From the NCBI GenBank assembly GCA_013002475.1, contig JABDJM010000550.1, forward strand, positions 1 to 7,585: 7,585 nt of DNA, in the 5' to 3' direction. A program made the position numbers and the translations under genes. Below the pieces are notes generated by a model that was given only the letters and a program-made list of their open reading frames with translations, was not told the DNA's origin and searched no databases. Source of the DNA: Saprospiraceae bacterium (GTDB lineage Bacteria > Bacteroidota > Bacteroidia > Chitinophagales > Saprospiraceae). This document shows, one piece after another, positions 1-7,165 of the stretch. Position 1 is the first letter of the stretch. Every line of letters starts with the position of its first letter.

Positions 1-623
1 ATTTGGGAGATCGCGAAAATATCGGGGCCGAGCATTTTCCCGAGATCTTTGACTACATCGCCCTGGGCCATTTGCACAGAAATCAGACGGTAGGGAAAAA
101 AGAAGGTATCCGATATTCCGGGGCTCCCCTTCCTCTTAGTTTTAAAGAGTATGATTATCAGCATGGATGCAATCTGATCACTTTCACAAAAGGTGAACTA
201 AAAGGAGTGGAATTTTGCCCGCTTGAATCACCACGGAAATTATTTCGGTTTAGTGGATCACTTTCTTCTGTCAGAGAACAAATTCAAAAAAAAGGAGAGG
301 AGCTCGAAAAAACAAGTCCTCAATTCCCGGCCTGGATAGAGGTAAAAGTTGATCTGGAGGAGTTCGTTCCTAACCTTCATCAAACAATCCAGGAATGGGT
401 TGCCCCCTTCCCCATGGAAGTCGTAATGACCAGGATTTCTTCTGTAGCAAGTAACCAGTTTTCAGAAGAATTTTCGGAGCCACTTAACACGCTTAGCACC
501 CGTGAGATTTTTGAGAAAAAATGTCAGGTGGAGCAGGTTCCTGAAAAGGAAGCAAAAAGTCTAATGGCTTCATTTATTGAGCTGGAAAGTTGGATGAAAG
601 AGAAAATCGAGGAATTGGTATGA
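1..623 (+). CDS. sbcD: SbcD, nuclease subunit of the SbcCD DNA-end-processing complex (C-terminal part, 5' truncated by window)
   Basis: This is the C-terminal half of a SbcD/Mre11-type metallophosphoesterase. The frame is open from the window edge (first full codon at base 3), so the apparent TTG start there is an internal Leu. Visible residues 17-30 read DYIALGHLHRNQTV. The GHLH (bases 66-77) is the last metal-binding motif of the Mre11/SbcD family, supplying two His ligands for the active-site Mn ions. It is followed by the family's IRYSGAPLPLSF segment and then a C-terminal capping region rich in Glu and Lys. About 206 residues are visible; family members are usually near 400, so the N-terminal motifs lie upstream. 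SbcD cuts DNA ends and hairpins with its partner SbcC. Its stop overlaps the sbcC start by four bases (ATGA), indicating coupled translation. Identification is firm from the GHLH motif plus the adjacent sbcC. Confidence 0.95.
   Translation, partial: LGDRENIGAEHFPEIFDYIALGHLHRNQTVGKKEGIRYSGAPLPLSFKEYDYQHGCNLITFTKGELKGVEFCPLESPRKLFRFSGSLSSVREQIQKKGEELEKTSPQFPAWIEVKVDLEEFVPNLHQTIQEWVAPFPMEVVMTRISSVASNQFSEEFSEPLNTLSTREIFEKKCQVEQVPEKEAKSLMASFIELESWMKEKIEELV
609..613 (+). promoter_or_regulatory. Possible ribosome-binding site for sbcC
   Basis: GAGGA lies six bases before the ATG at 620, within the last codons of sbcD. It supports ATG 620 over the upstream in-frame TTG at 590. It may be chance, because GAG GAA codons (Glu-Glu) are common and Bacteroidota rely little on Shine-Dalgarno pairing. 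Confidence 0.35.
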
Positions 624-3600
624 AGATAAAAGAGCTCCGCATATTGAACATCCAATCCTTGAAAGGGAAGAACATGCTAGACTTTGAAAACAGCAGTCTG
701 GGGCAGGCGGGCATCTTCGCCATAACAGGACCAACAGGGGCCGGGAAAACAACCATCCTTGATGCCATCACCCTTGCCATGTATGGAAAAGTCCATCGGG
801 ACAAACCTGAGGAGGAACTTATCTCCTACGGCTGTGGCGAAGCTTCAGCAGAAGTGTTACTGGAAAACATGGGACAGCAGATTCTGGCTAAATGGAGCAT
901 TGCCAAAGCTAGAAAAAAGGCAGAGGGAAAATTACAGCCTTCTAAAAGAGAAGTAAGCGTTTGGAATAACACAACCGGGGAGTTTGAGATCGTGGCTGAC
1001 AAGATCAAGGATGCCAACAAAAAGATCGTTGACCTCACAGGCCTTGATTTCAACCGCTTCACCAGATCAGTTCTATTGGCCCAGGGAGACTTCGCTGCAT
1101 TTTTGTCATCAGAACCGAGGGACAGAAAAGACCTGCTTGAGCGGATCACCGGCACAGAGATCTACTCGGAAATTTCCAAGGCATCACACCTACGAGCCCG
1201 CGAAGCGAAGCAGCATTTGGAGAAAGAATCTCACTCTTTAGAAATGCTTGGGATCCGAACTCCTGAGGAACTAGAATCCTTAGATACAGAGCTACAGGAA
1301 AAATCTAAACAGCATAAAGAAAAATCCTCCAAGCTTTCTAAACTAAAGGAACAACTCAATCTTTTCGATTCCCTGGCTAGACAAAAAGAGGTCTTGTCCT
1401 TGGCGAAAAAGGAGAATGAAAAAGCCGAACAAGCCTGGACCGATTTTCTCCCTCAATTAAAAACTCTGGATATCCACCAGCTTGTTCTTCCCTTACATTC
1501 AAAATGGGAAAAAAGGAAAGAGATCCTCCGTGAAGGAAAAGAAAGGGATTCTCTAAAAGCCCTCTCTACTAAAAAGCTTGAAGATTTAACCAATGATCAG
1601 GAAAAGGCCAAAGAAAAAAAATCAGGGCTGGAAAAAGAGCTGCAAAAAATAAAAGAGCAGTTTCCATTGGTTGAAGAAAAGGTTACTGCGGCCATTAAAC
1701 TGACCGAACAGGTTCTAGGTCTTCAGAAGGAGAGCCAAAAGATCCAGGAGGAACAAAAGGAGCTGTTGACTGGAAAGAATAAAGTCTCAGAAGAGGTAAA
1801 AAAGATTGAAGAAGAAGTTAAGATCAGAGTCCAGAAAAATGCTTCTTTCGAAAGTTGGGAAAAAGAAAACCCGTCAGCCTATTTGATTGAAAAAGATCTG
1901 CCGGAAATCATAAAGCAGGTTTCTGAGATCGAGTTCCTTATCGGAGAAGGTCAAAACCTCAAAGCCCAGATCGATCTTGACCAGGAGAAAATCGACAAAA
2001 AGGAAAAAACCAGGGCTGAACATGAAACCCTGGCCAATAAAAGAAAGAAAGATCTTGCCCTTGCCAAGACAAATTTATTGGACCTGCTGCCTCATTCAAA
2101 CGGAGACAACTTGATGGGCGCTGTCACTCAACTTAGGCGTGAATTCAAGCAAAAAGTAGAGCAGAAATCTAACCTTCAACATTATGAGAGGGTTTTGGAA
2201 AGTCAGTCCAGTTTGAAAAAACAACTTTCTGAACTTCGGGTGGAGTTGGATGGATTAAAAAGAGAGGAACGGAAAGCCAATACTACCCTAACTGAGACTA
2301 ATCAAAAACTACAGTCTTTTTTACAGGCTGAGAATGAAGCGGAAAAAATCTACAATCAACAGTTGAAGATCCAAACCTATACTAGAGATCGCTTATCTGT
2401 AAAGGAAGGTGATCCTTGCCCATTATGCGGTGCTACCCATCATCCTGAAATCCATACGCTGGAGGCCTTCCCCGACGAGGCATTAAAAGCCCTGCTGCGC
2501 GTAAGGGAAGATCTTAGAGCGGCCCAGGAAAAGAACCAGGCCGCTCAGGATCTCATGTCCGCTATAAGGGAACGCGTTGAGGTGTTGGAGGGAAAAAAAG
2601 ACAAGCAATCCTTCAGTCTCGTTCTGGACCTGGAGACCCGCATTCAAAACAATGAGACCCTGATCAAGGACACTCAACTAAGTCTTGAACTTTCGGAAAG
2701 TGAATTGCAAAGACCTGGTGTCATTAAAGAGCAGATGATCCGACTTGATAGATTTCTCAGAGATCAGGAAGGTCTCATGCAAAGCATTGATCAAAAAGAG
2801 AAGAAAAAAACGGACTGTGAAGCGGCCCTCCTTCAAGCCACCAATGCTTTAGAGATGGCCACCTTCGAGATCAAAAGTCTTTCGGATGGTCAGGTGCAGA
2901 ATTTGAAAAAAAGAAAAACCTACGAGGAAAACTATAAAGAGAAAGTCAGGAACCTGGATCAACTCCTTGCACCACATAAATTGACTTTCTCTTACAAGCA
3001 ACCCAAGTCAGTGATCCAAAAGCTTTCTGAAACGAAATCAACTTTTGGGAAGCACCAATCCAATCGGAATGAAAATGACTTGCAAGTTGCTGTTCATAAG
3101 GAAACCCTTAAGAATGCTCAAAAGCAACTGGAATCGTTTTCAACAGAACTAGAGGAGATACAAAAAAACCTGACGCAACTACAAACAACGATCAAACAAA
3201 CAACCCAGAAAAAACAAGAATTGATCGGTGAGTCCAGCCCGAGCGAGTACAAAGAAAATCTGAAGAAGCAGGAGTCTGAATGGGCTGAAAAATTAGTCTT
3301 CCAAAATGAGGAGTGGCAAAAGAATCTGCAGGCGATCAAAGTGGAAGAATTCAACCAGGGGAATTTATCAAGGAAGAAAGAAGAGCAGGATAAAAAGCTC
3401 AAAACCCTGGAAGAGACGCTTAGAGCAGAGCTCAGCAATTTTGGCCTTGATCCCAACAAAGATCTCGAGGACTTTTTCCTCACAACTTATCAGAAGGAAC
3501 ATCTTGAAAAACAAAAAGAGAAGTTCAACGAGCAAAAAATACGCGCAAAACAAAGTCTCGAGGGTCAAAGGAAAAGCCTTGCAAATATCGAAATGCAGAT

Positions 3601-4276
3601 TGCTCCTTTGTCAGACCTGACCAAACTGCAGCAGGAGCAATCCAACCTCCAGGCTCAAGACCGGGAGTTGGCCGAAAGGATCGGAGCCATCAAGCAAATG
3701 CTCAGGGATGAGGAAACAAAGAGAAATGTTTCCAAGGATCTTGAAATGAGAATTCAATCAGCAGAAAAGGAGTTCAAACGCTGGGAAAGCCTTCGCCAAT
3801 TAATTGGCTCAGCGGACGGAAATAAATTCAGCCAGTTCGCCCAGGGTATCACCCTCGGACAGTTAATCCGATTGGCCAATGTCCATTTGCAAAAATTAAG
3901 CGGCCGCTACAGAATTGAGCAAAAAGCAAATGAGCCGCTTAGCCTCAATATAGTGGACACCTATCAGGCCGACAACAAACGATCGATGGCCTCCCTCTCT
4001 GGGGGTGAAAGCTTTTTAGTAAGCCTGGCCATGGCCCTTGGGTTAAGCGACCTGGCTGGCAATAAAACCAGCATTCAGTCCCTATTCATTGATGAAGGCT
4101 TTGGAAGCCTGGATGAGCAAAGTCTGAACATTGCCATTGAGACCCTTGAAAACCTACAGTCAAGCGGTAAAACGATTGGCCTGATCTCGCATGTAAAAGA
4201 CCTCCAGGAACGGATCAGTACTCAGATCAAAGTGATTGCCGGAAGCCATGGATTTTCCAGCCTGGAGATACTCTGA
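620..4276 (+). CDS. sbcC: SbcC, ATPase subunit of SbcCD, Rad50-type with zinc hook
   Basis: SbcC powers and regulates the SbcD nuclease, tethering and opening DNA ends. The 1218-residue protein has every hallmark in order. These are Walker A GPTGAGKT (residues 37-44), Q-loop Gln155 in LLAQGDF, a first coiled coil (about 200-590), a zinc hook CPLC (Cys600 and Cys603), and a second coiled coil (about 615-1050). The C-terminal ATPase lobe has the signature LSGGE (1126-1130), Walker B ending in Asp1158-Glu1159, a D-loop SLDE (1163-1166) and the H-loop His1191. ATG 620 is preferred because it overlaps the sbcD stop as ATGA and the sequence then starts with the usual MKIKELRILNIQSL; an in-frame TTG at 590 would add ten residues lying inside sbcD. 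It is longer than E. coli SbcC (1048 residues), the extra length being in the coiled coils. No frameshift or missing catalytic residue was seen. Confidence 0.97.
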   Translation: MKIKELRILNIQSLKGKNMLDFENSSLGQAGIFAITGPTGAGKTTILDAITLAMYGKVHRDKPEEELISYGCGEASAEVLLENMGQQILAKWSIAKARKKAEGKLQPSKREVSVWNNTTGEFEIVADKIKDANKKIVDLTGLDFNRFTRSVLLAQGDFAAFLSSEPRDRKDLLERITGTEIYSEISKASHLRAREAKQHLEKESHSLEMLGIRTPEELESLDTELQEKSKQHKEKSSKLSKLKEQLNLFDSLARQKEVLSLAKKENEKAEQAWTDFLPQLKTLDIHQLVLPLHSKWEKRKEILREGKERDSLKALSTKKLEDLTNDQEKAKEKKSGLEKELQKIKEQFPLVEEKVTAAIKLTEQVLGLQKESQKIQEEQKELLTGKNKVSEEVKKIEEEVKIRVQKNASFESWEKENPSAYLIEKDLPEIIKQVSEIEFLIGEGQNLKAQIDLDQEKIDKKEKTRAEHETLANKRKKDLALAKTNLLDLLPHSNGDNLMGAVTQLRREFKQKVEQKSNLQHYERVLESQSSLKKQLSELRVELDGLKREERKANTTLTETNQKLQSFLQAENEAEKIYNQQLKIQTYTRDRLSVKEGDPCPLCGATHHPEIHTLEAFPDEALKALLRVREDLRAAQEKNQAAQDLMSAIRERVEVLEGKKDKQSFSLVLDLETRIQNNETLIKDTQLSLELSESELQRPGVIKEQMIRLDRFLRDQEGLMQSIDQKEKKKTDCEAALLQATNALEMATFEIKSLSDGQVQNLKKRKTYEENYKEKVRNLDQLLAPHKLTFSYKQPKSVIQKLSETKSTFGKHQSNRNENDLQVAVHKETLKNAQKQLESFSTELEEIQKNLTQLQTTIKQTTQKKQELIGESSPSEYKENLKKQESEWAEKLVFQNEEWQKNLQAIKVEEFNQGNLSRKKEEQDKKLKTLEETLRAELSNFGLDPNKDLEDFFLTTYQKEHLEKQKEKFNEQKIRAKQSLEGQRKSLANIEMQIAPLSDLTKLQQEQSNLQAQDRELAERIGAIKQMLRDEETKRNVSKDLEMRIQSAEKEFKRWESLRQLIGSADGNKFSQFAQGITLGQLIRLANVHLQKLSGRYRIEQKANEPLSLNIVDTYQADNKRSMASLSGGESFLVSLAMALGLSDLAGNKTSIQSLFIDEGFGSLDEQSLNIAIETLENLQSSGKTIGLISHVKDLQERISTQIKVIAGSHGFSSLEIL

Positions 4277-4312
4277 TAATCCTTTTATGACCCTTATCTG
4301 ATTTATGGTCAT

Positions 4313-4331
4313 CCTGGTCGACAAGATCAGG
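4313..4331 (+). other. Small hairpin downstream of sbcC
   Basis: CCTGGTC and GATCAGG can pair as a 7-bp stem (one G-U wobble) around a 5-base loop, 36 bases past the sbcC stop. No T-run follows directly, only a loosely T-rich stretch at about 4341-4360, so it is at best a weak terminator or an RNA 3'-end-stabilising structure. The rest of the 158-base gap holds no gene that I can see. Confidence 0.2.
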
Positions 4332-4398
4332 CTCAGCATGAATTATTTCTTCATCTTTCAATAAACTGGTTGTCTAAAAAAAGACTCCGGCATTTCTG

Positions 4399-4406
4399 TA
4401 TTTTTG
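4399..4406 (+). promoter_or_regulatory. Candidate -7 promoter element (TAnnTTTG) of the coiled-coil/PspA-like cassette
   Basis: TATTTTTG fits the Bacteroidota -7 consensus TAnnTTTG exactly and lies 28 bases before the ATG at 4435, a sensible place for a promoter of the two-gene cassette. The nearest upstream TTG (4370-4372) is 26 bases away, longer than the usual spacing of about 19-21, so the -33 element is doubtful. In AT-rich intergenic DNA such an octamer can occur by chance. Confidence 0.4.
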
Positions 4407-4434
4407 ATCACCTTTAAAAGCATAATATCAATCC

Positions 4435-4986
4435 ATGCAAAAGAATTTAATAACCATATTTGGGGAAGGTCATGGCTTAGACTCGAAAAGTGTAGACTTT
4501 CTGACAAAAGCCCTGGCAAAAAGTAACCTCCCCGGGTTTGATTATCTTGAATTTAAGCAGGCCCTAACTTCGCTTTCAGCCATGAATATGGATGAGTCTA
4601 CAGCTGTAAAATCCGCTTTCGCTACCGCGAAAACAATGGGGCTCACCAAAACCAAGTTGGTGGATACGGCCCGCCATTACAAAAAGATCCTGGACAAGGA
4701 AAAGGAGCAGTTTTCCTCTGCAATGGAAAACCAGGTTTCAAAGAAAATTGACGGGAAGAAAAAAGAGGTTACCAAGCTCAAAAAACAAATCGAAGCTCAT
4801 CAAGCTAAGATCAAGGAATTAGAAGGTCAAATCAAAAAATACCAGACTACCATCGACAATGCGGATGCCGAGATCCAGGATTCAAAAAATCGGATTGAGG
4901 AGACCCGCGACAATTTTGAACATACACACCAAAGCATCCTTAATCAGATCGAAAAGGATATCGAGAATTTTAACAAATACCTGTAA
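4435..4986 (+). CDS. Unrecognised soluble protein with helical N-terminal domain and long coiled coil
   Basis: I do not recognise this 183-residue family. Residues 1-85 look like a small helical domain (SVDFLTKALAKS, then FDYLEFKQALTSLSAM, then AVKSAFATAKTMG). Residues about 86-180 are a strongly charged coiled coil. Its core positions V112, L115, I119, H122, I126, L129, I133, Y136, I140, A143 and I147 follow an unbroken 3-4 heptad spacing. There is no signal peptide, membrane helix, Cys or nucleotide-binding motif, so it is probably cytoplasmic. ATG 4435 is the first Met of the frame and follows an A/T-rich stretch without Shine-Dalgarno. The next gene starts only 23 bases after its stop on the same strand, so the two are very likely one operon. 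A role as soluble partner or adaptor of the PspA-like membrane protein is plausible but is inference only. Confidence 0.85.
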   Translation: MQKNLITIFGEGHGLDSKSVDFLTKALAKSNLPGFDYLEFKQALTSLSAMNMDESTAVKSAFATAKTMGLTKTKLVDTARHYKKILDKEKEQFSSAMENQVSKKIDGKKKEVTKLKKQIEAHQAKIKELEGQIKKYQTTIDNADAEIQDSKNRIEETRDNFEHTHQSILNQIEKDIENFNKYL

Positions 4987-5009
4987 CTTCGTAGCAAATA
5001 TCTAGCACC

Positions 5010-6029
5010 ATGGCAGATTTCCAGCAAATCAATACAGACAACTTTAAGCCGAAGACCTTTTGGAAAAAACCCGAGGGCACCGTCGGGGCCATTTTTATGA
5101 TAGCCCTTTTGGCGGGAGCAGGCTACCTGATCTTCACCAATCTGGCGGCGATCGGAGGACTTTTATCATCAGCACTTTCAATCACTGTCACCCTGCTGGT
5201 GTTAGGAGCCATTTTGTACATGGTCTTGGATCCCAGAATGAGGAACCTTGTTTGGTACGGGTACAAATCTGTCATGAGATGGATCACAGGAGTTTTTGTC
5301 ACCATTGACCCGATCGGGATCCTTAAGAATTATGTGGACGACCTGGAGGACAACCTCCGCAAAATGTCCAAGCAAATCGGAGCACTGAAAGGTCAAATGA
5401 GGAAGCTCATGACGATCATGAAGGACAACGATAAAGAGATCGACAACAGCATGCAGCTCGCTTCAGTTGCCAAGCGAAAAGGAAACGATAAACAAATGAT
5501 GCTTTCTTCCAGAAAGGCAGCCCGCCTCAGAGAAAGCAACGAAAAATATAAAGTGCTCCATAACCGCATGAGCGTTATGAATCGCATCCTTACCAAGATG
5601 TATCAGAACTCAGAGATCCTTCTGGAGGATACCCGGGATCAGGTAAAGGTCAAGGAACAAGAAAGAAAGGCCATCCGTGCTTCGCACTCCGCCATGAAAT
5701 CTGCCATGTCCGTAATCTCCGGAGATCCGGATAAGCGAGCCATGTTCGATCAGGCCATGGAAGCTGTAGCGGATGATGTAGCCAACAAAGTTGGCGAAAT
5801 GGAGCGATTCATGGAAATGTCTGCCAACTTCATGGAAAGCGTTGATCTGCAAAACGGAGTATTCGAAGAGGAAGGATTAAAAATGTTGGAAAAGTATGAG
5901 CGCGAATCCTCTCTACTTCTTCTCGGAGAAGGGCACGAAAGCCTAGATCTGGATAGCCCAAGAGCAGAGGGCCAATATTCAGAAGATTCAAAAAGTGGAA
6001 ACTCCAGCTACGAGAATCTTTTCGACTAG
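5010..6029 (+). CDS. Membrane-anchored PspA/Vipp1-like (ESCRT-III-like) helical protein
   Basis: This 339-residue protein has three parts. Residues 24-44 and 53-73 are two hydrophobic helices, separated by a short turn and together forming a membrane hairpin. Residues 78-97 (RNLVWYGYKSVMRWITGVFV) look amphipathic. Residues about 100-298 are nearly all helical and polar, beginning DPIGILKNYVDDLEDNL. An amphipathic helix followed by a DP-hydrophobic-acidic helix, a long hairpin and shorter helices recalls PspA/Vipp1/IM30 (DPEKL...IQEMED), the bacterial ESCRT-III-like membrane-remodelling proteins. I see resemblance in order and pattern, not clear identity. The last 35 or so residues are acidic, Ser/Gly-rich and probably disordered, ending YENLFD. 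PspA family members normally have no transmembrane helices, so the N-terminal anchor is unusual. It shares an operon with the preceding coiled-coil gene and ends at the terminator at 6057. Alternatives include a generic membrane-anchored coiled-coil scaffold. The CDS is certain; the family assignment is moderate. Confidence 0.75.
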   Translation: MADFQQINTDNFKPKTFWKKPEGTVGAIFMIALLAGAGYLIFTNLAAIGGLLSSALSITVTLLVLGAILYMVLDPRMRNLVWYGYKSVMRWITGVFVTIDPIGILKNYVDDLEDNLRKMSKQIGALKGQMRKLMTIMKDNDKEIDNSMQLASVAKRKGNDKQMMLSSRKAARLRESNEKYKVLHNRMSVMNRILTKMYQNSEILLEDTRDQVKVKEQERKAIRASHSAMKSAMSVISGDPDKRAMFDQAMEAVADDVANKVGEMERFMEMSANFMESVDLQNGVFEEEGLKMLEKYERESSLLLLGEGHESLDLDSPRAEGQYSEDSKSGNSSYENLFD

Positions 6030-7120
6030 TTTTCCAAACCAAAATTAAAAGCTACGGACCTTACTACCCTGGTAGTAAGGTCTTCTTTTTTCTCCTCAAG
6101 GATTAACCGTTGCGCTTCCGGAAGATCAAAAACCTCCTTGATCGTTCTGATAGATCCTGCCGGAACCTTTTTCTGGATCAACTCTTCCATCAAAGCTTCT
6201 CGATCCCATTTTTTGATTTCCATTTCAAGGATCTGAAACAAACCATCCCTGTTCTCTATTCTGTCATGGTTATTTGCAAAACGGTCATCTAGGCTCAATT
6301 CATCTAGCCCCAGAACACGGCACAATCTTTCGAACTGGAAATCAGAACCAACAGCAAGTAGTATCATTTTTTCATCCCGGGTTACAAAGACCTCACCGTA
6401 CGGAGCAATGTTAGGATGCAAACTTCCCATTCGTTGCGCCACGTGTTCCGCCATTAGGAAGTTCGAAGCCTGATTGACCAAAGTAGCGATTGCAGAATCA
6501 AACAGGCTGGCGCTAACTACCTGACCATCACCTGTTTTATCACGGTTCATTAAAGCAATCAACAGTCCCTCCTTTAAATGATGAGCAGCAAGTACATCAA
6601 TGACGGCTACCGGAATTTTGGCGGGAGGCCGGTCCGGATGACCATTCATATACATGAAACCAACCTCTGCCTGAAGGACTGCATCAAAGGCTGGCCGGTC
6701 AATGTTTGGCCCAAAGGCATCGATCTGTCCGTAAATGATCTTTGGAAATTGCTTGCGAATGGTAGCTGGATCGAGCCCCATCTTCTTAAGGGACTTCCTC
6801 TTCAAATTGGAAATCAAAAGGTCCGCGTCCTTTAGTTCTTCAAGTAGCCTTTCTCTACCTTCATCTTCATAAAGATCCAGCCAAAGGACTTCCTTACCCC
6901 AATTAATGGAAGCATAATATGCAGAGATGTTACCTTCTGGTTTTTCTCCGGCAACACGCCAGCGCCGGGTCATATCTCCTCCGGTTCTTGGGTTTTCAAC
7001 CTTGATCACTCGGGCCCCCAACTCGGCAAAAAACATACCCACCGATGGTCCCGCAAGAACACCGGCAATTTCAACTACCTTGAGATTGGAAAAAACGTCG
7101 GATTGTTTAATTCCACCCAT
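6026..7120 (-). CDS. Family III CoA-transferase (CaiB/BaiF type)
   Basis: Enzymes of this family move CoA between carboxylic acids, or in related members racemise acyl-CoAs, in the cytoplasm. The 364-residue protein opens with the family's CoA-binding region, VVEIAGVLAGPSVGMFFAELGARVIKVENP (split across residues 15-44), then GGDMTRRW and NWGKEVLWLDL. Asp146 in RPAFDAVLQAEVGFM matches the position of the catalytic Asp that forms the aspartyl-CoA anhydride (Asp169 of formyl-CoA transferase). GSLHPNIAPYGEVF (232-245) and VPAGSIRTIKEVF (319-331) are further family segments. The GHD motif of alpha-methylacyl-CoA racemase is absent, favouring a transferase; the substrate cannot be told. The C terminus stops soon after RVVRSVAF, without the LGEHT-type tail found in many homologues. 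Its stop overlaps that of the PspA-like gene, and its last codons contain that gene's terminator. It is divergent from nnrE with 45 bases between the starts. Confidence 0.92.
   Translation of the reverse strand: MGGIKQSDVFSNLKVVEIAGVLAGPSVGMFFAELGARVIKVENPRTGGDMTRRWRVAGEKPEGNISAYYASINWGKEVLWLDLYEDEGRERLLEELKDADLLISNLKRKSLKKMGLDPATIRKQFPKIIYGQIDAFGPNIDRPAFDAVLQAEVGFMYMNGHPDRPPAKIPVAVIDVLAAHHLKEGLLIALMNRDKTGDGQVVSASLFDSAIATLVNQASNFLMAEHVAQRMGSLHPNIAPYGEVFVTRDEKMILLAVGSDFQFERLCRVLGLDELSLDDRFANNHDRIENRDGLFQILEMEIKKWDREALMEELIQKKVPAGSIRTIKEVFDLPEAQRLILEEKKEDLTTRVVRSVAFNFGLEN
6057..6093 (+). terminator. Intrinsic terminator of the coiled-coil/PspA-like cassette
   Basis: GACCTTACTACC (6057-6068) and GGTAGTAAGGTC (6071-6082) form a perfect 12-bp inverted repeat around CT, in practice an 11-bp stem with a 4-base loop. 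TTCTTTTTTCT follows at once. It begins 27 bases after the stop at 6029, as expected for a rho-independent terminator of + strand transcription. It lies wholly inside the coding sequence of the convergent CoA-transferase, where it encodes DLTTRVVRS. Read on the minus strand, the stem is followed only by CGTAGCTTTTAATTTT, a weak tail. Confidence 0.88.
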
Positions 7121-7130
7121 ATCGCATCCT

Positions 7131-7138
7131 TATTTTTG
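7131..7138 (+). promoter_or_regulatory. Candidate -7 promoter element (TAnnTTTG) of nnrE
   Basis: TATTTTTG, the same octamer as before the cassette at 4435, lies 27 bases before the nnrE ATG in the 45-base divergent gap and fits the Bacteroidota -7 consensus. A TTG at 7103-7105 is 25 bases upstream, again longer than usual spacing. For the opposite gene only a near match is visible, TACTTTG on the minus strand at 7159-7165. Confidence 0.4.
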
Positions 7139-7165
7139 ATACATTCATATTGCCAAGCAAAGTAA

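Noticed and set aside
286..293. Run of eight A in sbcD as a possible slippage site
   Set aside because: The reading frame continues intact through it (Gln-Lys-Lys-Gly) and no alternative product is evident.
590..619. In-frame TTG 30 bases upstream of the sbcC ATG that would add ten residues
   Set aside because: It lies inside sbcD, gives a non-conserved charged extension, and the ATG at 620 forms a standard ATGA overlap with a typical SbcC N terminus.
3118..3483. Minus-strand open frames inside sbcC and the cassette
   Set aside because: They lie opposite conserved coding sequence, resemble no family, and are Ser/Phe/Leu-rich as expected for shadows of Lys/Glu-rich coiled-coil genes.
4287..4312. 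Inverted repeat ATGACC/GGTCAT after sbcC
   Set aside because: Only six base pairs around a 14-base loop with no T-run; too weak to call a terminator.
4372..4385. GTCT-A6-AGAC mini-hairpin before the coiled-coil gene
   Set aside because: A four-base stem around an A-run is expected by chance in AT-rich intergenic DNA.
4465..5960. GEGH followed by LD in both cassette proteins (residues 10-15 of the first, 306-312 of the second)
   Set aside because: Very short, in opposite ends of the proteins and in different structural settings; most likely coincidence.
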